Source of the DNA: Sphingobacterium puteale
Lineage (GTDB): Bacteria > Bacteroidota > Bacteroidia > Sphingobacteriales > Sphingobacteriaceae
NCBI RefSeq assembly: GCF_003627955.1
Contig: NZ_RBWS01000009.1
Coordinates: 1 to 64,000, forward strand
DNA: 64,000 nt
Direction: 5' to 3'
Positions 36,065 through 46,400 of this stretch are shown piece by piece (positions within the stretch are counted from its first letter, which is position 1; the number at the start of each line of letters is the position of its first letter). The notes beneath the pieces are model-generated. The model was not told the DNA's origin. It searched no databases and was given only the letters and a program-made list of their open reading frames with translations. The position numbers and the translations under genes were made by a program.

Positions 36065-37297
36065 CTATTTAAAAAAAATATAGGATATAATAATAGCCGC
36101 AATCACGCCCGCCAATTCAGCTAATAAGGCACAAGGCAGCGCATGTCTTGTCCGTTTTATACCCACGGCGCCAAAGTAGACTGCCAGTACGTAAAAAGTT
36201 GTTTCTGTGGAACCTTGAATGACACAGGCGACACGTGCTGCAAAGTCCATAGGCCCTTTGGCATTCATTAAGTCAACCATCAGGCCGCGCGCACCGGACC
36301 CACTGAGCGGTTTCATAAAGGCAACCGGCAGGGCATCAACAAAGGAAGTATCTAAACCACATAAGGCTATACCTTTGGATATTCCGGCAACCATATAATC
36401 CATTGTTCCTGAAGCTCTAAAAACAGCAATGCCCACCAGCATGGCCACCAGATAAGGAATAATTTTGACAGAAACTTCAAATCCTTCTTTAGCACCTTCA
36501 ATAAAAGAATCGTAGACATTGACTTTGCGAAAAAGTGCCAAACCTATAAAAGAAGTGAAGAGGCTAAACAGGATCACATTGCCAAATACTTTGCTGAAGA
36601 TCTCTATTTCGGCTTGTTGTAGTCCCGAGAAATAATATAATAATCCACCGATAAATAAACCCATGGCACCTAAATAGCCTAAAACAACACGGTTGAATAG
36701 GTTTATTTTCTGATAAAGGGCTACAAGGATCAAAGCCACTAAAGTCGAAAAGAAGGTTGCGATCAAAATCGGAAGGAAGACGTCGGAAGGATCCGGCGCA
36801 CCTGCTTCCTTGCGGTAAGCCATAATTGAAATCGGTAATAAGGTAAGGCTGGATGCATTGAGCACGATGAACATAATCTGTGCATTTGTCGCCGTTTCCT
36901 TATTGGGATTCAGTTCCTGGAGTTCCTTCATCGCCTTAAGCCCCAAAGGTGTTGCTGCATTATCCAGCCCCAGCGCATTGGCAGAAAAATTCATTAGAAT
37001 AGATCCAAGAGCGGGGTGGTTCTTAGGGATTTCGGGAAATAATTTATGGAAAAAAGGGCCTACGATTTTTGCGAAGATATTGATCATGCCGCCTTTCTCA
37101 CCAATTTTCATGATTCCTAGTGCGAAAGTCATCATCCCGACTAGGCCCAAGGATATTTCAGCTCCGGTTTTAGCGCTGTCAAAGATGGAATTGACAATTT
37201 GTTGGAAGATTTCGGTATCTCCGAAAAAGATAAGTTTTACCAGGGCTACGGCAAATGTGATTAAAAAAAATGCAACCCATACGTAGTTTAATGCCAT
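36065..37297 (-). CDS. SpmA-SpmB fusion (nucleoside-recognition/Gate domain membrane protein)
   Basis: This 410-residue membrane protein has two consecutive Gate (nucleoside recognition) domains. The N-terminal half matches SpmA (GEKGGMINIFAKIVGPF, ANALGLDNAATPLG) and the C-terminal half matches SpmB (MKPLSGSGARGLM, GSTETTFYVLAVYFGAVG). In Bacillus the two are separate spore-maturation genes, but the fusion is widespread in non-sporulating Bacteroidota, so sporulation is not implied. The function is unknown, possibly transport. It lies 31 bp after a patatin gene on the same strand and is probably co-transcribed. Confidence 0.9.
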   Translation of the reverse strand: MALNYVWVAFFLITFAVALVKLIFFGDTEIFQQIVNSIFDSAKTGAEISLGLVGMMTFALGIMKIGEKGGMINIFAKIVGPFFHKLFPEIPKNHPALGSILMNFSANALGLDNAATPLGLKAMKELQELNPNKETATNAQIMFIVLNASSLTLLPISIMAYRKEAGAPDPSDVFLPILIATFFSTLVALILVALYQKINLFNRVVLGYLGAMGLFIGGLLYYFSGLQQAEIEIFSKVFGNVILFSLFTSFIGLALFRKVNVYDSFIEGAKEGFEVSVKIIPYLVAMLVGIAVFRASGTMDYMVAGISKGIALCGLDTSFVDALPVAFMKPLSGSGARGLMVDLMNAKGPMDFAARVACVIQGSTETTFYVLAVYFGAVGIKRTRHALPCALLAELAGVIAAIIISYIFFK

Positions 37298-37328
37298 AAT
37301 AGATTTAAATATGCGTAAAAGTAACCTT

Positions 37329-38384
37329 TTAGAATTTATCCATCAACTGGCTCCAAGGATTTTTCTTCTTATTCTGATTCTTTTCTTTGATGAGGTGTTC
37401 AATGATATAATCCAGTGTATCCTCATGTTCACTGATCAGTTTATCCGATAAGGAGATGAGTTTTTGGATATTGTTTGGTGAGGCCGCATCAAGGGAAGCA
37501 TTGATACTGGATAGATTTGCTGGCTCCAGACGAACGTAATTCTGCTGTTTCCCATTGCTTCTAAATAATTGCTTGATAAAAAATTCGGTACTTTCAGAAG
37601 AGGCGCTCGTCATGATGTCCACAAGCGCGGGGCCGATCTGAATGGCAAGCTTTTTCTTGAAGTGTTCGTAATTGTAGGCTGTCTTTGATACCCCGGTGCC
37701 CAAGGAAACCATAAACATATCGTTGATCTGTGTACTGTTAAAGGCTTTTAACACCTCAAGCAAGCCACAGATGGAGGGATTCTGTGCAAACACTCCACCA
37801 TCTATGAGCGGATATCTGGTATTGGATATGGAATAGATTTCGGCAACGGGAAAGAAGGTCGGGGCTGCCGAAGTCGCTTTGCAGACATCTTTTAGGTAAA
37901 AGTCCCGCGCTTCGCCATGGGTGATTGCTTTCTGTTGTCTAAAAAAATGATTTTTACGGAGTTCGATGTTATAGGCAGTGATAATGCAGGGCTTGATCAG
38001 GTGGCTTAACCGCGCATTTTGAAAATATTTGTCCAGCACATTCGACAGGGCGGCCGAAGAATACAATTCGCTCACCAGACCGAATTCACCCAGAAAACGG
38101 CGCCATTTGGAGGTGTGGAAGATTTCTGTCCCGTGGTTGACAAATAGATTTAAAGCATCGCGTGCTGAAAACTTGGGGTGCGTAGGATCTCCTTCGTCGG
38201 GGAACAATAAGATGCTTGTAAGAATTCCGCCACTGCTCGTGCCGGCAATAAAGTCAAAATAAGAGGCGATCCGCGCATTGGGATCCATTGTTTTTTTTTG
38301 TAATTTTTCCTCCAATGCCACGAGTATCATAGCTGGGATAATCCCTCGAATACCACCTCCGTCAAGGGCAAGTATGCTCTTCAT
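37329..38384 (-). CDS. Patatin-like phospholipase
   Basis: This 351-residue protein has the patatin catalytic dyad layout: oxyanion hole DGGGIRG near the N-terminus, the nucleophile elbow GTSSGG, and the catalytic Asp in IDGGVFAQNP. It should hydrolyse acyl groups from phospholipids or related lipids. There is no signal peptide, so it is cytosolic or peripherally membrane-bound. The C-terminal 80 residues are basic and helical (KEKNQNKKKNP). It is the upstream gene of a pair with the SpmA-SpmB fusion. A cap or partner gene of the CBASS kind is absent, so a defence role is not supported. Confidence 0.92.
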   Translation of the reverse strand: MKSILALDGGGIRGIIPAMILVALEEKLQKKTMDPNARIASYFDFIAGTSSGGILTSILLFPDEGDPTHPKFSARDALNLFVNHGTEIFHTSKWRRFLGEFGLVSELYSSAALSNVLDKYFQNARLSHLIKPCIITAYNIELRKNHFFRQQKAITHGEARDFYLKDVCKATSAAPTFFPVAEIYSISNTRYPLIDGGVFAQNPSICGLLEVLKAFNSTQINDMFMVSLGTGVSKTAYNYEHFKKKLAIQIGPALVDIMTSASSESTEFFIKQLFRSNGKQQNYVRLEPANLSSINASLDAASPNNIQKLISLSDKLISEHEDTLDYIIEHLIKEKNQNKKKNPWSQLMDKF

Positions 38385-38616
38385 ACGCTAACGCTATTTT
38401 AATTCAAGATACGTAAATATAGAAAATGTTTACAATTTAGATTGCCCTTTTGGGGCTAAGGTTTTTGTAATAAAAATATAGCCGATCACGATCAGGCGCA
38501 TGTTTGCGTTGGATGGTAAATGAGATGGATCACTGTTTCTTAATCGGGGATTTTCGGTATTATTGATCTGGATATTTAGGTACGACCCTGTAGGTATATG
38601 AGGGGATACCCTAAAT

Positions 38617-38646
38617 AACAGCGACGGATGTTAGTCCGTCGCTGTT
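38617..38646 (-). terminator. Probable terminator after lysS
   Basis: A 12-bp perfect stem (aacagcgacgga paired with tccgtcgctgtt) with a 6-nt loop lies just beyond the lysS stop. The following minus-strand sequence is only weakly T-rich (ATTTAG). Confidence 0.6.
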
Positions 38647-38658
38647 AGAGTCATTGTA

Positions 38659-40377
38659 TTAGTTAAACCAAGCCAGCACTTCGTCTTTACTCGGCATAGT
38701 TATGTCTAGTTTTAGTTTTTTACGCATACCGCCAAGATCATTAAAAACCTTATTTGGGTTGGCTTCTTTTAAGGCTTCGATGGTTGTAAAGCCCATTTTT
38801 TGTAATGCCGGTACCCAAGCGGCAGGAATGCCTTGCTCTTCATAGTCTTTCACATCCGCAACTTTGGTTACCTTTTCAGGACGCATCTGCGGGAAGAACA
38901 ATACTTCTTGAATAGAAGCATTATTGGTCAGAAACATAATCAGGCGATCCATACCTATTCCTAAACCGGAAGTAGGCGGCATACCATACTCCAAAGAGCG
39001 CAAGAAATCCTGGTCAATAAACATGGCTTCATCATCACCCTTCTCTGAAAGTTTCAATTGATCTTCAAAACGTTCGCGTTGATCAATTGGGTCATTCAAT
39101 TCGGAGTAAGCATTGGCAATCTCTTTGCCACAGACCATTAGCTCGAAACGTTCAGTTAAATCCGGATTATCGCGATGTTTTTTGGTCAATGGTGACATCT
39201 CTTTTGGATAGTCGGTGATAAATGTTGGCTGGATGTAATTACCTTCACATTTCGCACCAAAGATCTCGTCGATCAATTTGCCTTTACCCATTGTTTCGTT
39301 TACGTCGATACCCATACCTTTTGCGGCCACACGGATTTCTTCTTCGGTTTTGCCAGTGATATCAAATCCTGTAAATTCTTTGATGGAATCAGTCATTGAA
39401 ATACGCTTATATGGCGCCCTGAAATCAATTTTATGTTCGCCAAAAGTTGCTTGTGTGGTACCGTTTACAGCGAGTGCACAGTGTTCCAGTAGGCGTTCTG
39501 TGAAATCCATCATCCAGTTGTAGTCTTTGTAAGCCACATAGATTTCCATGGCCGTAAATTCGGGATTATGCGTGCGGTCCATTCCTTCGTTACGGAAGTT
39601 TTTGGAAAATTCGTACACCCCGTCAAAACCACCTACGATCAGTCTTTTTAAATACAGCTCATTCGCAATGCGGAGATATAATGGAATATCTAAGGCATTG
39701 TGATGGGTGATAAATGGACGTGCTGCTGCACCGCCCGGTATAGATTGTAGCACGGGGGTCTCGACTTCCATATAGCCTGCGTCGTTAAAAAATTGACGCA
39801 TGGCATTAAAAAGTTTGGTGCGTTTGACAAATATATCCTTATTGGCAGGGTTTACAATTAAGTCAACATAGCGCATTCTGTAACGTTGCTCCGGATCGGT
39901 AAAGGCATCGAATGTTTTGCCTTCAGCGGATTTAACCACTGGAAGGGGACGTAAGGATTTAGATAGTACCGTAAGTTCCTCCACGTGTACTGCAATAGCT
40001 TCAGTCTGTGTCGTGAAAACATATCCTTTGACACCTACGATATCTCCGATATCCAATAGTTTTTTGAAAACAACATTGTAGAGATCCTTATTTTCATCAG
40101 GGCATACGTCATCACGCTTAATATAAGCTTGAATACGGCCGGTAGAATCTTGGATTTCAAAAAATGAAGCACTTCCCATCACGCGACGGCTCATAATGCG
40201 GCCGGCAATGGTAATGTTCTTATAATTCAATTTATCTCTATCGTAGTTTTCTAAAATATCGGCAGCATGTGCATTGACGACAAATTCATTCGCTGGAAAA
40301 GGCTCGATTCCCATATCCAACAACGATTGCATCGCCTGTCTTCTAAGTTGTTCCTGTTCGGATAATACAGTACTCAT
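38659..40377 (-). CDS. lysS: Lysyl-tRNA synthetase, class II, with C-terminal extension
   Basis: This enzyme charges tRNA-Lys. It has 572 residues: an N-terminal OB-fold anticodon-binding domain (about residues 55-160), then the class II core with motif 1 (MEVETPVLQSIPGGA), motif 2 (FRNEGMDRTHNPEF) and motif 3 (GLGIGMDRLIM). About 70 residues follow the usual end near FFPQMRPE. This helical tail (GIPAAWVPALQKMGFTT) looks like a helix-hairpin-helix or SAM-like module and is absent from the roughly 505-residue E. coli enzyme. Confidence 0.96.
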   Translation of the reverse strand: MSTVLSEQEQLRRQAMQSLLDMGIEPFPANEFVVNAHAADILENYDRDKLNYKNITIAGRIMSRRVMGSASFFEIQDSTGRIQAYIKRDDVCPDENKDLYNVVFKKLLDIGDIVGVKGYVFTTQTEAIAVHVEELTVLSKSLRPLPVVKSAEGKTFDAFTDPEQRYRMRYVDLIVNPANKDIFVKRTKLFNAMRQFFNDAGYMEVETPVLQSIPGGAAARPFITHHNALDIPLYLRIANELYLKRLIVGGFDGVYEFSKNFRNEGMDRTHNPEFTAMEIYVAYKDYNWMMDFTERLLEHCALAVNGTTQATFGEHKIDFRAPYKRISMTDSIKEFTGFDITGKTEEEIRVAAKGMGIDVNETMGKGKLIDEIFGAKCEGNYIQPTFITDYPKEMSPLTKKHRDNPDLTERFELMVCGKEIANAYSELNDPIDQRERFEDQLKLSEKGDDEAMFIDQDFLRSLEYGMPPTSGLGIGMDRLIMFLTNNASIQEVLFFPQMRPEKVTKVADVKDYEEQGIPAAWVPALQKMGFTTIEALKEANPNKVFNDLGGMRKKLKLDITMPSKDEVLAWFN

Positions 40378-40412
40378 TCGGTCTGAATAATATTTAAAAT
40401 GTGAAAATCATG

Positions 40413-40420
40413 CAAAAATA
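40413..40420 (-). promoter_or_regulatory. TATTTTTG -7 box for lysS
   Basis: On the minus strand TATTTTTG lies 36 bp upstream of the lysS ATG and matches TAnnTTTG. A clear -33 TTTG was not found at the usual spacing. Confidence 0.4.
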
Positions 40421-40602
40421 GCCATTTTTTTCAATTCTTTTTATTGATTTTTTTTGAAAAGCGCTGTAGCGAAATACAAATGGCGACCGTTAAAAGAAGA
40501 AAAATAGTTAAATAGTGATATTAAGCGGGGACATTCGACTATTTGATTTTAAGTTTTATAATTTTATTTCGTTATTTGAAGCTTAATATTTAAATAGTTT
40601 AA

Positions 40603-41208
40603 GTGGGAATTATTCAGTCATATTTTTATAACAAGAAGCTATCATCTTTACATGATGCCTTGGAACGTTGCTTGCGAAATCGCGAGGACGGCAAGGCTTT
40701 TGTCTATAAAAAATATTATGGCTACCTGATGGCAATCATCATCCGTTATGTCAAACAGGATGTCGATGCCGAGGAACTTGTGAATGAGAGCTTTGTCCGG
40801 ATTTTTCGAAAATTGGAGTCCTTCAATAGGGATATTGATGCGGAGAACCTCGAAAAATCGTTTCGGGCATGGATCGGTCGAATTGCTGCAAATATCTCGA
40901 TTGACTTTCTGCGGAGTAAAAAACAGTTGTATTCGGTTGAAGATATGGCTGAAGGGGATATGCATACGCCATCGGTGCAATTGGATAGTCGCCTGGAGGT
41001 AAACGAGATTTTGAGCTTATTGGACCAGCTTCCCGAAATTCAGAAAACTATTTTTAACCTCTATGAAATAGAGGGGTATTCGCATGATGAAATCGCCCAA
41101 ATGCTAAATATACCGGATAGTACGTCACGTACGTACTTGACAAGGGCAAAGCAAAAACTGAGAAAATTATACTTGGACTATACAGGTGTAGTGCAAGAAA
41201 TAAGATAA
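40603..41208 (+). CDS. ECF-type RNA polymerase sigma factor
   Basis: This 201-residue sigma-70 family protein has region 2 (DAEELVNESFVRIFRKL, with RAWIGRIAANISIDFLR) and region 4 helix-turn-helix (GYSHDEIAQMLNIPDSTSRTYLTRAKQKL). It should recruit RNA polymerase to an envelope-stress or similar regulon. The start is GTG; no in-frame ATG lies before conserved sequence. It is followed 15 bp later by a gene for a transmembrane and barrel-like protein, the usual place for an anti-sigma factor. Confidence 0.92.
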   Translation: MGIIQSYFYNKKLSSLHDALERCLRNREDGKAFVYKKYYGYLMAIIIRYVKQDVDAEELVNESFVRIFRKLESFNRDIDAENLEKSFRAWIGRIAANISIDFLRSKKQLYSVEDMAEGDMHTPSVQLDSRLEVNEILSLLDQLPEIQKTIFNLYEIEGYSHDEIAQMLNIPDSTSRTYLTRAKQKLRKLYLDYTGVVQEIR

Positions 41209-41222
41209 ATAGTGTTGTTACC

Positions 41223-42608
41223 ATGGAAGGCAATAAGAAAAAAGAATTGATAGAAGAGATCGTTGGGCAATTAAAAGACCATGAACTACCTTATCGGGAA
41301 GGTTCCTGGGAAAAATTTGCATCAATGCATGAGGTAGCAACACCACCTTCTTCCGCATGGAAATATTGGAGTGCGGCTGCCGCAGTACTTTTATGTTTTG
41401 GTGGGGGCTATTGGGGGTTGAAAAATAATTCTGTAGTCATTCCATCTTCGCCGGTTGTAACCCAGCAACAGAAAGATAGCGAGGTGCTCGCGGACAACAA
41501 AGATTTAAAGGAATCCATTCAACGTTCGTTGTCCGATGTGACCGGGGCACAGGGATTGAGTGAACAGGAACTGATGCGTGATCGACCGTTTACCTATTCG
41601 AAAGTGGAAAGTCTTTCTGCTGATGATAGTCAAGAACAACGGTTTGTCTTATTTGATGGAAAAGCAGTGAGCGGAAATAATATTCGTATATCAAATAGTC
41701 TTGCCGCTTTGGGTGTGGGGCAGAACATGCAATTGCGAAACAGTACCCTGTCCGCACAGATCAATCTGGATGACCCTACAATTGCTGCTTCGTCGGCTAC
41801 CCCTGGGGCAACAAAGGTTGGTGCGCCATCCAATTCAACTGTGGCATCAACAAATTCAAATACAGCTCCATCTTATACACAGACACAGCTTGAAGCTGCA
41901 CGTCTTGCTGCGCTATATGCCGGGCAGCAGGGAAATCGGAAGAGTGCTGTCGCTCTGAGAAACGGGAATGACCTTGACAGCAAATGGGAGCTGGGGGCAT
42001 TTGTCTCGCCGGCTTCTACTTCAGAGAGCATCACCCTCGGGGGCGGGGTTGCCCTGGCTTATAATGTTTCGAGTAAGATCAGTATCCGGTCCGGTGCTTC
42101 TATCCAGCATTATGGAGCGATGTCAGGAAATACGCCCATCACACCGGCGATGGCTTCCAATTCGTTTGTTGCCGATGCCCCAAGTTATCTTTCGCAGCCC
42201 AGTAGTTTGAATAATCCTTTGGTGATGCGCACAGCGGATGCTAAAGATGCTAAAAGTAACGAACGCGTTTCCGGTAAAATCTTAACCGTGGATATTCCTG
42301 TTGATGTCCGTTATGCGATCAGTAAAAATTTCTATACCTCAGTAGGGGTTTCCTATGTAGGTGTACTGGATCAGGAACGGGCTACGATTTATGAAACCAA
42401 CAATAAAGAGTATAAACAAACATCCACAGATAAGAACGTAGATGATAAAGGTGTGAATGGATTTGTGAATTTCTCGGTCGGACGAAAACAGAAAGTCGGC
42501 AAACTTTCCATCTCTGTGGAACCGTATTACAAACTACCCGTTGGAGGTTTGCGGTCGTCTGATCTGAATTACAGCAATGGTGGTGTGAAAATTATTACCA
42601 GCTTCTAG
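41223..42608 (+). CDS. Anti-sigma-like transmembrane protein with C-terminal OM barrel-like domain
   Basis: This 461-residue protein has a short cytosolic N-terminus containing LPYREGSWEKFASM, a motif shared by Bacteroidota proteins next to ECF sigma genes. One transmembrane helix follows (about residues 42-60). A low-complexity Ser/Thr/Ala/Asn linker runs to about residue 250, followed by about 200 residues of alternating beta strands ending in an aromatic residue (VKIITSF). The order predicts contact with the sigma factor inside and a barrel-like domain outside. Whether one polypeptide spans both membranes, or is processed, is unknown. It is co-transcribed with the sigma factor gene. Confidence 0.8.
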   Translation: MEGNKKKELIEEIVGQLKDHELPYREGSWEKFASMHEVATPPSSAWKYWSAAAAVLLCFGGGYWGLKNNSVVIPSSPVVTQQQKDSEVLADNKDLKESIQRSLSDVTGAQGLSEQELMRDRPFTYSKVESLSADDSQEQRFVLFDGKAVSGNNIRISNSLAALGVGQNMQLRNSTLSAQINLDDPTIAASSATPGATKVGAPSNSTVASTNSNTAPSYTQTQLEAARLAALYAGQQGNRKSAVALRNGNDLDSKWELGAFVSPASTSESITLGGGVALAYNVSSKISIRSGASIQHYGAMSGNTPITPAMASNSFVADAPSYLSQPSSLNNPLVMRTADAKDAKSNERVSGKILTVDIPVDVRYAISKNFYTSVGVSYVGVLDQERATIYETNNKEYKQTSTDKNVDDKGVNGFVNFSVGRKQKVGKLSISVEPYYKLPVGGLRSSDLNYSNGGVKIITSF

Positions 42609-42689
42609 TAAAAAGTAGTCGAAAACGTAAAAAAAGCATCTTCCCGAAGTTGAGCAGTCAGCAAAAAACTGAGGAGATCATTGAACCTG

Positions 42690-43301
42690 TTATAGTTCAT
42701 CTATGCGGACCCAGCCCATTCCAGCGGCTTTAGCACCTTCAACGCCGGGAACCCCGTCTTCGTAGACTAAGCATTTTTCTGGAGCGATGTTCAACTGCGA
42801 AGCTGCGAGCAGAAAAGGTTGCGGGGATGGTTTACCTTCTGGAGTATCTCCCGCACAGACTAACGTTTCAAGATCATCCCATACACCGATCGTATTCAGC
42901 GTCATGGACAACGTTGTTCTTGTTCCGCCAGAGACCGCAGCAATATGTTTTTTACCCTTTTGGTACTTTAAATGTTCAACGACATAATCAACGGGTTTTG
43001 TTTTAAAAACATATTCATCTCTAAATATCGTAGACTTAAGTGTGGAAAATTCCTCGTGGTCAAAGTCGACACCGTACCGTTTGCTGATTTCCGCAGCAAC
43101 GGCTACCGTAGGCCAGCCGGCAGTTTCATCAATGAGATTGACATCAAGCTCAACGCCATATTGTTTGGCGGCAGCCTTATAAGCTTGTTTATGGGCATCC
43201 ATGTTGTCCGCCAATGTGCCATCGACATCAAATAGTAGGGCATCATAGGATTCGGCAAGAAGATTTAATTGTTCAAATTTGCGTTGTGATTCAGGTGACA
43301 T
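42690..43301 (-). CDS. HAD-superfamily phosphatase (beta-phosphoglucomutase-like)
   Basis: This 203-residue cytosolic hydrolase has the nucleophile motif DVDGTLADN, a helical cap domain, SGGTRTT as motif II and GKPSPQPFLLAA..YEDGVPGVEGAKAAG (motifs III and IV), shown here in parts. It resembles phosphatases and mutases acting on sugar phosphates. The ATG at MSPESQRKF is preferred over a longer reading because the extra 42 codons run through the terminator of the efflux operon. Confidence 0.88.
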   Translation of the reverse strand: MSPESQRKFEQLNLLAESYDALLFDVDGTLADNMDAHKQAYKAAAKQYGVELDVNLIDETAGWPTVAVAAEISKRYGVDFDHEEFSTLKSTIFRDEYVFKTKPVDYVVEHLKYQKGKKHIAAVSGGTRTTLSMTLNTIGVWDDLETLVCAGDTPEGKPSPQPFLLAASQLNIAPEKCLVYEDGVPGVEGAKAAGMGWVRIDEL

Positions 43302-43359
43302 ATGCTTTTGTTCGTGTGCGGTAAAATTAAAAATTATAATTGGAAGCGCAAAAAACAAA

Positions 43360-43389
43360 CGGCCTTTCTTTCGTCGGAAAGAAAGGCCG
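43360..43389 (-). terminator. Terminator of the RND efflux operon
   Basis: A 13-bp perfect stem (cggcctttctttc paired with gaaagaaaggccg) with a GTCG loop is followed on the minus strand by a T-rich run. It ends the tetR-tolC-adaptor-RND operon. Confidence 0.9.
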
Positions 43390-43439
43390 CTTAAGCATAC
43401 TATTTCAATTAGTACCGCATGCCGCAAACCATTGTTTGC

Positions 43440-46400
43440 TTAATGTGCACTTAAGTTCTTTGCTTTTTCTTCATCGAAATTAGCTTCTAATTCAGCTAAT
43501 TTTTTCTTACCGTAAGCCATTCGTGTAATCACAACGAACAGGACGGGAACGATAAAGATTGCCAAAAGTGTTGCTGCGGTCATACCACCGAATACCGTCC
43601 AGCCGATTGTTTGGCGGGAGATGGCACCGGCACCGTGGGACAACATCAATGGAATAATACCCAGGATGAAGGCGAAAGAAGTCATGATGATCGGACGTAA
43701 ACGCAATTTTACAGCATCCAATGTTGCCTCATAGAGATTCATTCCGATGTCAACCCGTTCTTTGGCAAATTCCACGATCAGGATCGCGTTTTTGGCCGCC
43801 AGACCGATAATGGTTACCAAACCGATCTGCGCATAAATATTATTATCTAAAGATGGTATCAACGTTAGGGTCAAAATCGCTCCAAATACCCCTAAAGGAA
43901 CCGATAGAAGGATAGAGAATGGTACTGACCAGCTTTCGTACAGGGCCGCCAACAGCAAGAATACAAACAGGATACATAAAGCGAAGATCTGAATGGTTTT
44001 TGATCCTGACTGCATTTCCTGTAGTGAAAGTCCGGAGAATTGGTAATCAAACCCTTCCGGTAAAGTCTGTGCCGCAACTTCCTGTAAGGCTTTCAATGCA
44101 TCCCCGGAAGAGTATCCCGGAGCCGAGCTACCATTGATCTCGATACTTCTAAAGATATTGTAGTGGTTGATGATCGACGGCATCGTTATTAGCTCATATT
44201 TAACGAGCGTACCCATTGGTACCGGGTTGCCCATTGTATTGTTGACATACAGTTTGTTGATGTCTTCGATATTCATACGATAAGGGATATCGGCTTGTGT
44301 AACGACACGATAGCTACGGCCATACTTGGTAAAGTCATTAACATAGCTACTACCCAAATAGGACGATATTGTCGAATAAATACTTGATATCGGAACTCCC
44401 ATACGTTTTGCCTGTTCACGATTGACTTCCAATTTGTAGTTTGGAGAATTGGTATTAAACATCGTATAAGCCATTCCAATTTCTGGACGTTGGTTGGCAG
44501 CCATGAGGAATTTACCCACTGTAGCTTCGAAATCCTTGATATTTACAGTTTGTAAATCTTGTACCTGCAAGGAGAAACCTCCGGATGTACCTAAGCCCGG
44601 AATAGCTGGTGGTGTTACCGCTAACACCCTTGCTTTGGTATAACCCATGTATTTACCCATGATCATACCGGCAATATCGCTGGCCGTACGTGTCCGTGTT
44701 TCCCAAGGTTTGAGCGAAACGAAAACTGTCGCACCATTGGATTTGAAGGCACGGTTTAGGATATTGATACCAGAGATCGCGGTCACATATTTAATTTCAG
44801 GAAAAGTCTTATGTAGATCGGCCTCAATCTCTTTAAGTACCTCGTTTGTACGTGCGGCAGAAGAACCTTCCGGCAGCGTAATACCTGCAAAAAAGGCGCC
44901 ACCATCCTCGGAAGGAATAAATCCTGTTGGCTTGGTTGTAAACATCCAGCCGGTACCGATGAAAATACATAAAAGGATAATCAATACAAGTGGTGCTTTT
45001 TTTATGGATTGTTTCACACCTCTTGAATAGCTGATCGTTACTTTTTCAAACCATACGTTGAATTTGTAGAAGAACTTGTTCAAACCTTTAGCACCCTCAT
45101 GAACAGCTGTTGGTTTCAATAGAATCGAACATAAAGCTGGTGTCAACGAAAGGGCAATGAATGCGGATAACATAACCGATACCGCAATGGTGATCGCAAA
45201 TTGTTGATACAATTTACCGACCATCCCCGGGATAAAACCTACAGGAACGAATACTGCCGCCAAGATTAAGGCAATTGCGATAACCGGTGCCGTAATATCA
45301 CCCATGGCACGGCGTGTTGCTTCTTTTGCGTCCAGCTTATAATGGTCGATATAGTGCTGCACGGCTTCCACTACAACGATGGCATCATCCACCACAATAC
45401 CGATGGCCAGTACAAAGGCAAGCATGGTCAAGTTGTTCACAGAGAAACCAAACATCAGGAAGAAGATGAATGTACCAATAATCGATACAGGAATCGCCAG
45501 AACAGGGATCAAAGTTGCTCTCCAGCTTTGTAGGAAGAAGAAAACCACAACAGTTACCAGGATCAATGCTTCAACCAAGGTATGGATAACCGAGGAAATA
45601 GATGCATTTACCACAGAAACGGTCTCATAACTAATGGTGTAATCGACGTCGGTTGGGAAAGATTGTTTTAGTTTTTCCAAAGCTGCAACAATACCTTCTG
45701 CAGATTCTACGGCATTTCCACCTGGCGTTTGGTTGATCATCATCGCAGATGAGGTCATGCCATTTACAGTAGATGATGTACCATAACTGAATTGGCCTAA
45801 TTCAACACGCGCAACGTCCTTTAAAAGTACGATAGACCCATCTTTGTTGGTCTTAACGACGATATTTTCAAAGTCCTCTGGGTTTGATAGGTCACTATCC
45901 GTAATAACGGGATATTCAAATACAGTTGAAGACTCTTGTGGGCGTCCACCGACGCTACCACCCGGTATACGGGAATTTTGCTCAGCAATCGCAGTAGAGA
46001 CGTCTGCAGGAGTCATGCTCAAATTGGCTAGCTTGTTAGCATCTAACCATACACGCATGGAGAAGGGTTGACCGAAGGCCGTTACATCACCGACACCTTT
46101 GACACGTAGTAACGCATCTTTGACATACAAGTTGTTGTAATTGGCCAGGAAATTTTCATCCCTAGTTCCTTTGGGCGACGTCAAAGCTACCAACATCAAG
46201 ATATCGTTATTGGCTTTACGGGTTGTGATTCCCAGACGTCTAACAGCTTCTGGAAGGGCGGGTTCGGCTATCCCGACACGGTTTTGTACGTCTAGGGTTG
46301 CAATATCAATATCAGTACCTACTTCAAATGTGACAGTAATTGTTGCTTGACCATTTGAAGTACTATTTGACGACATATAAATCATACCAGGGGTACCATT

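Noticed and set aside
36065..37297. Sporulation gene
   Set aside because: The SpmA-SpmB fusion is common in non-sporulating Bacteroidota, and no other sporulation gene is present.
37329..38384. Patatin as a CBASS-type antiphage effector
   Set aside because: No nucleotidyltransferase, cap or ubiquitin-like partner genes lie nearby.
43302..43427. Upstream extension of the HAD phosphatase
   Set aside because: It spans the terminator of the efflux operon and adds no conserved residues.
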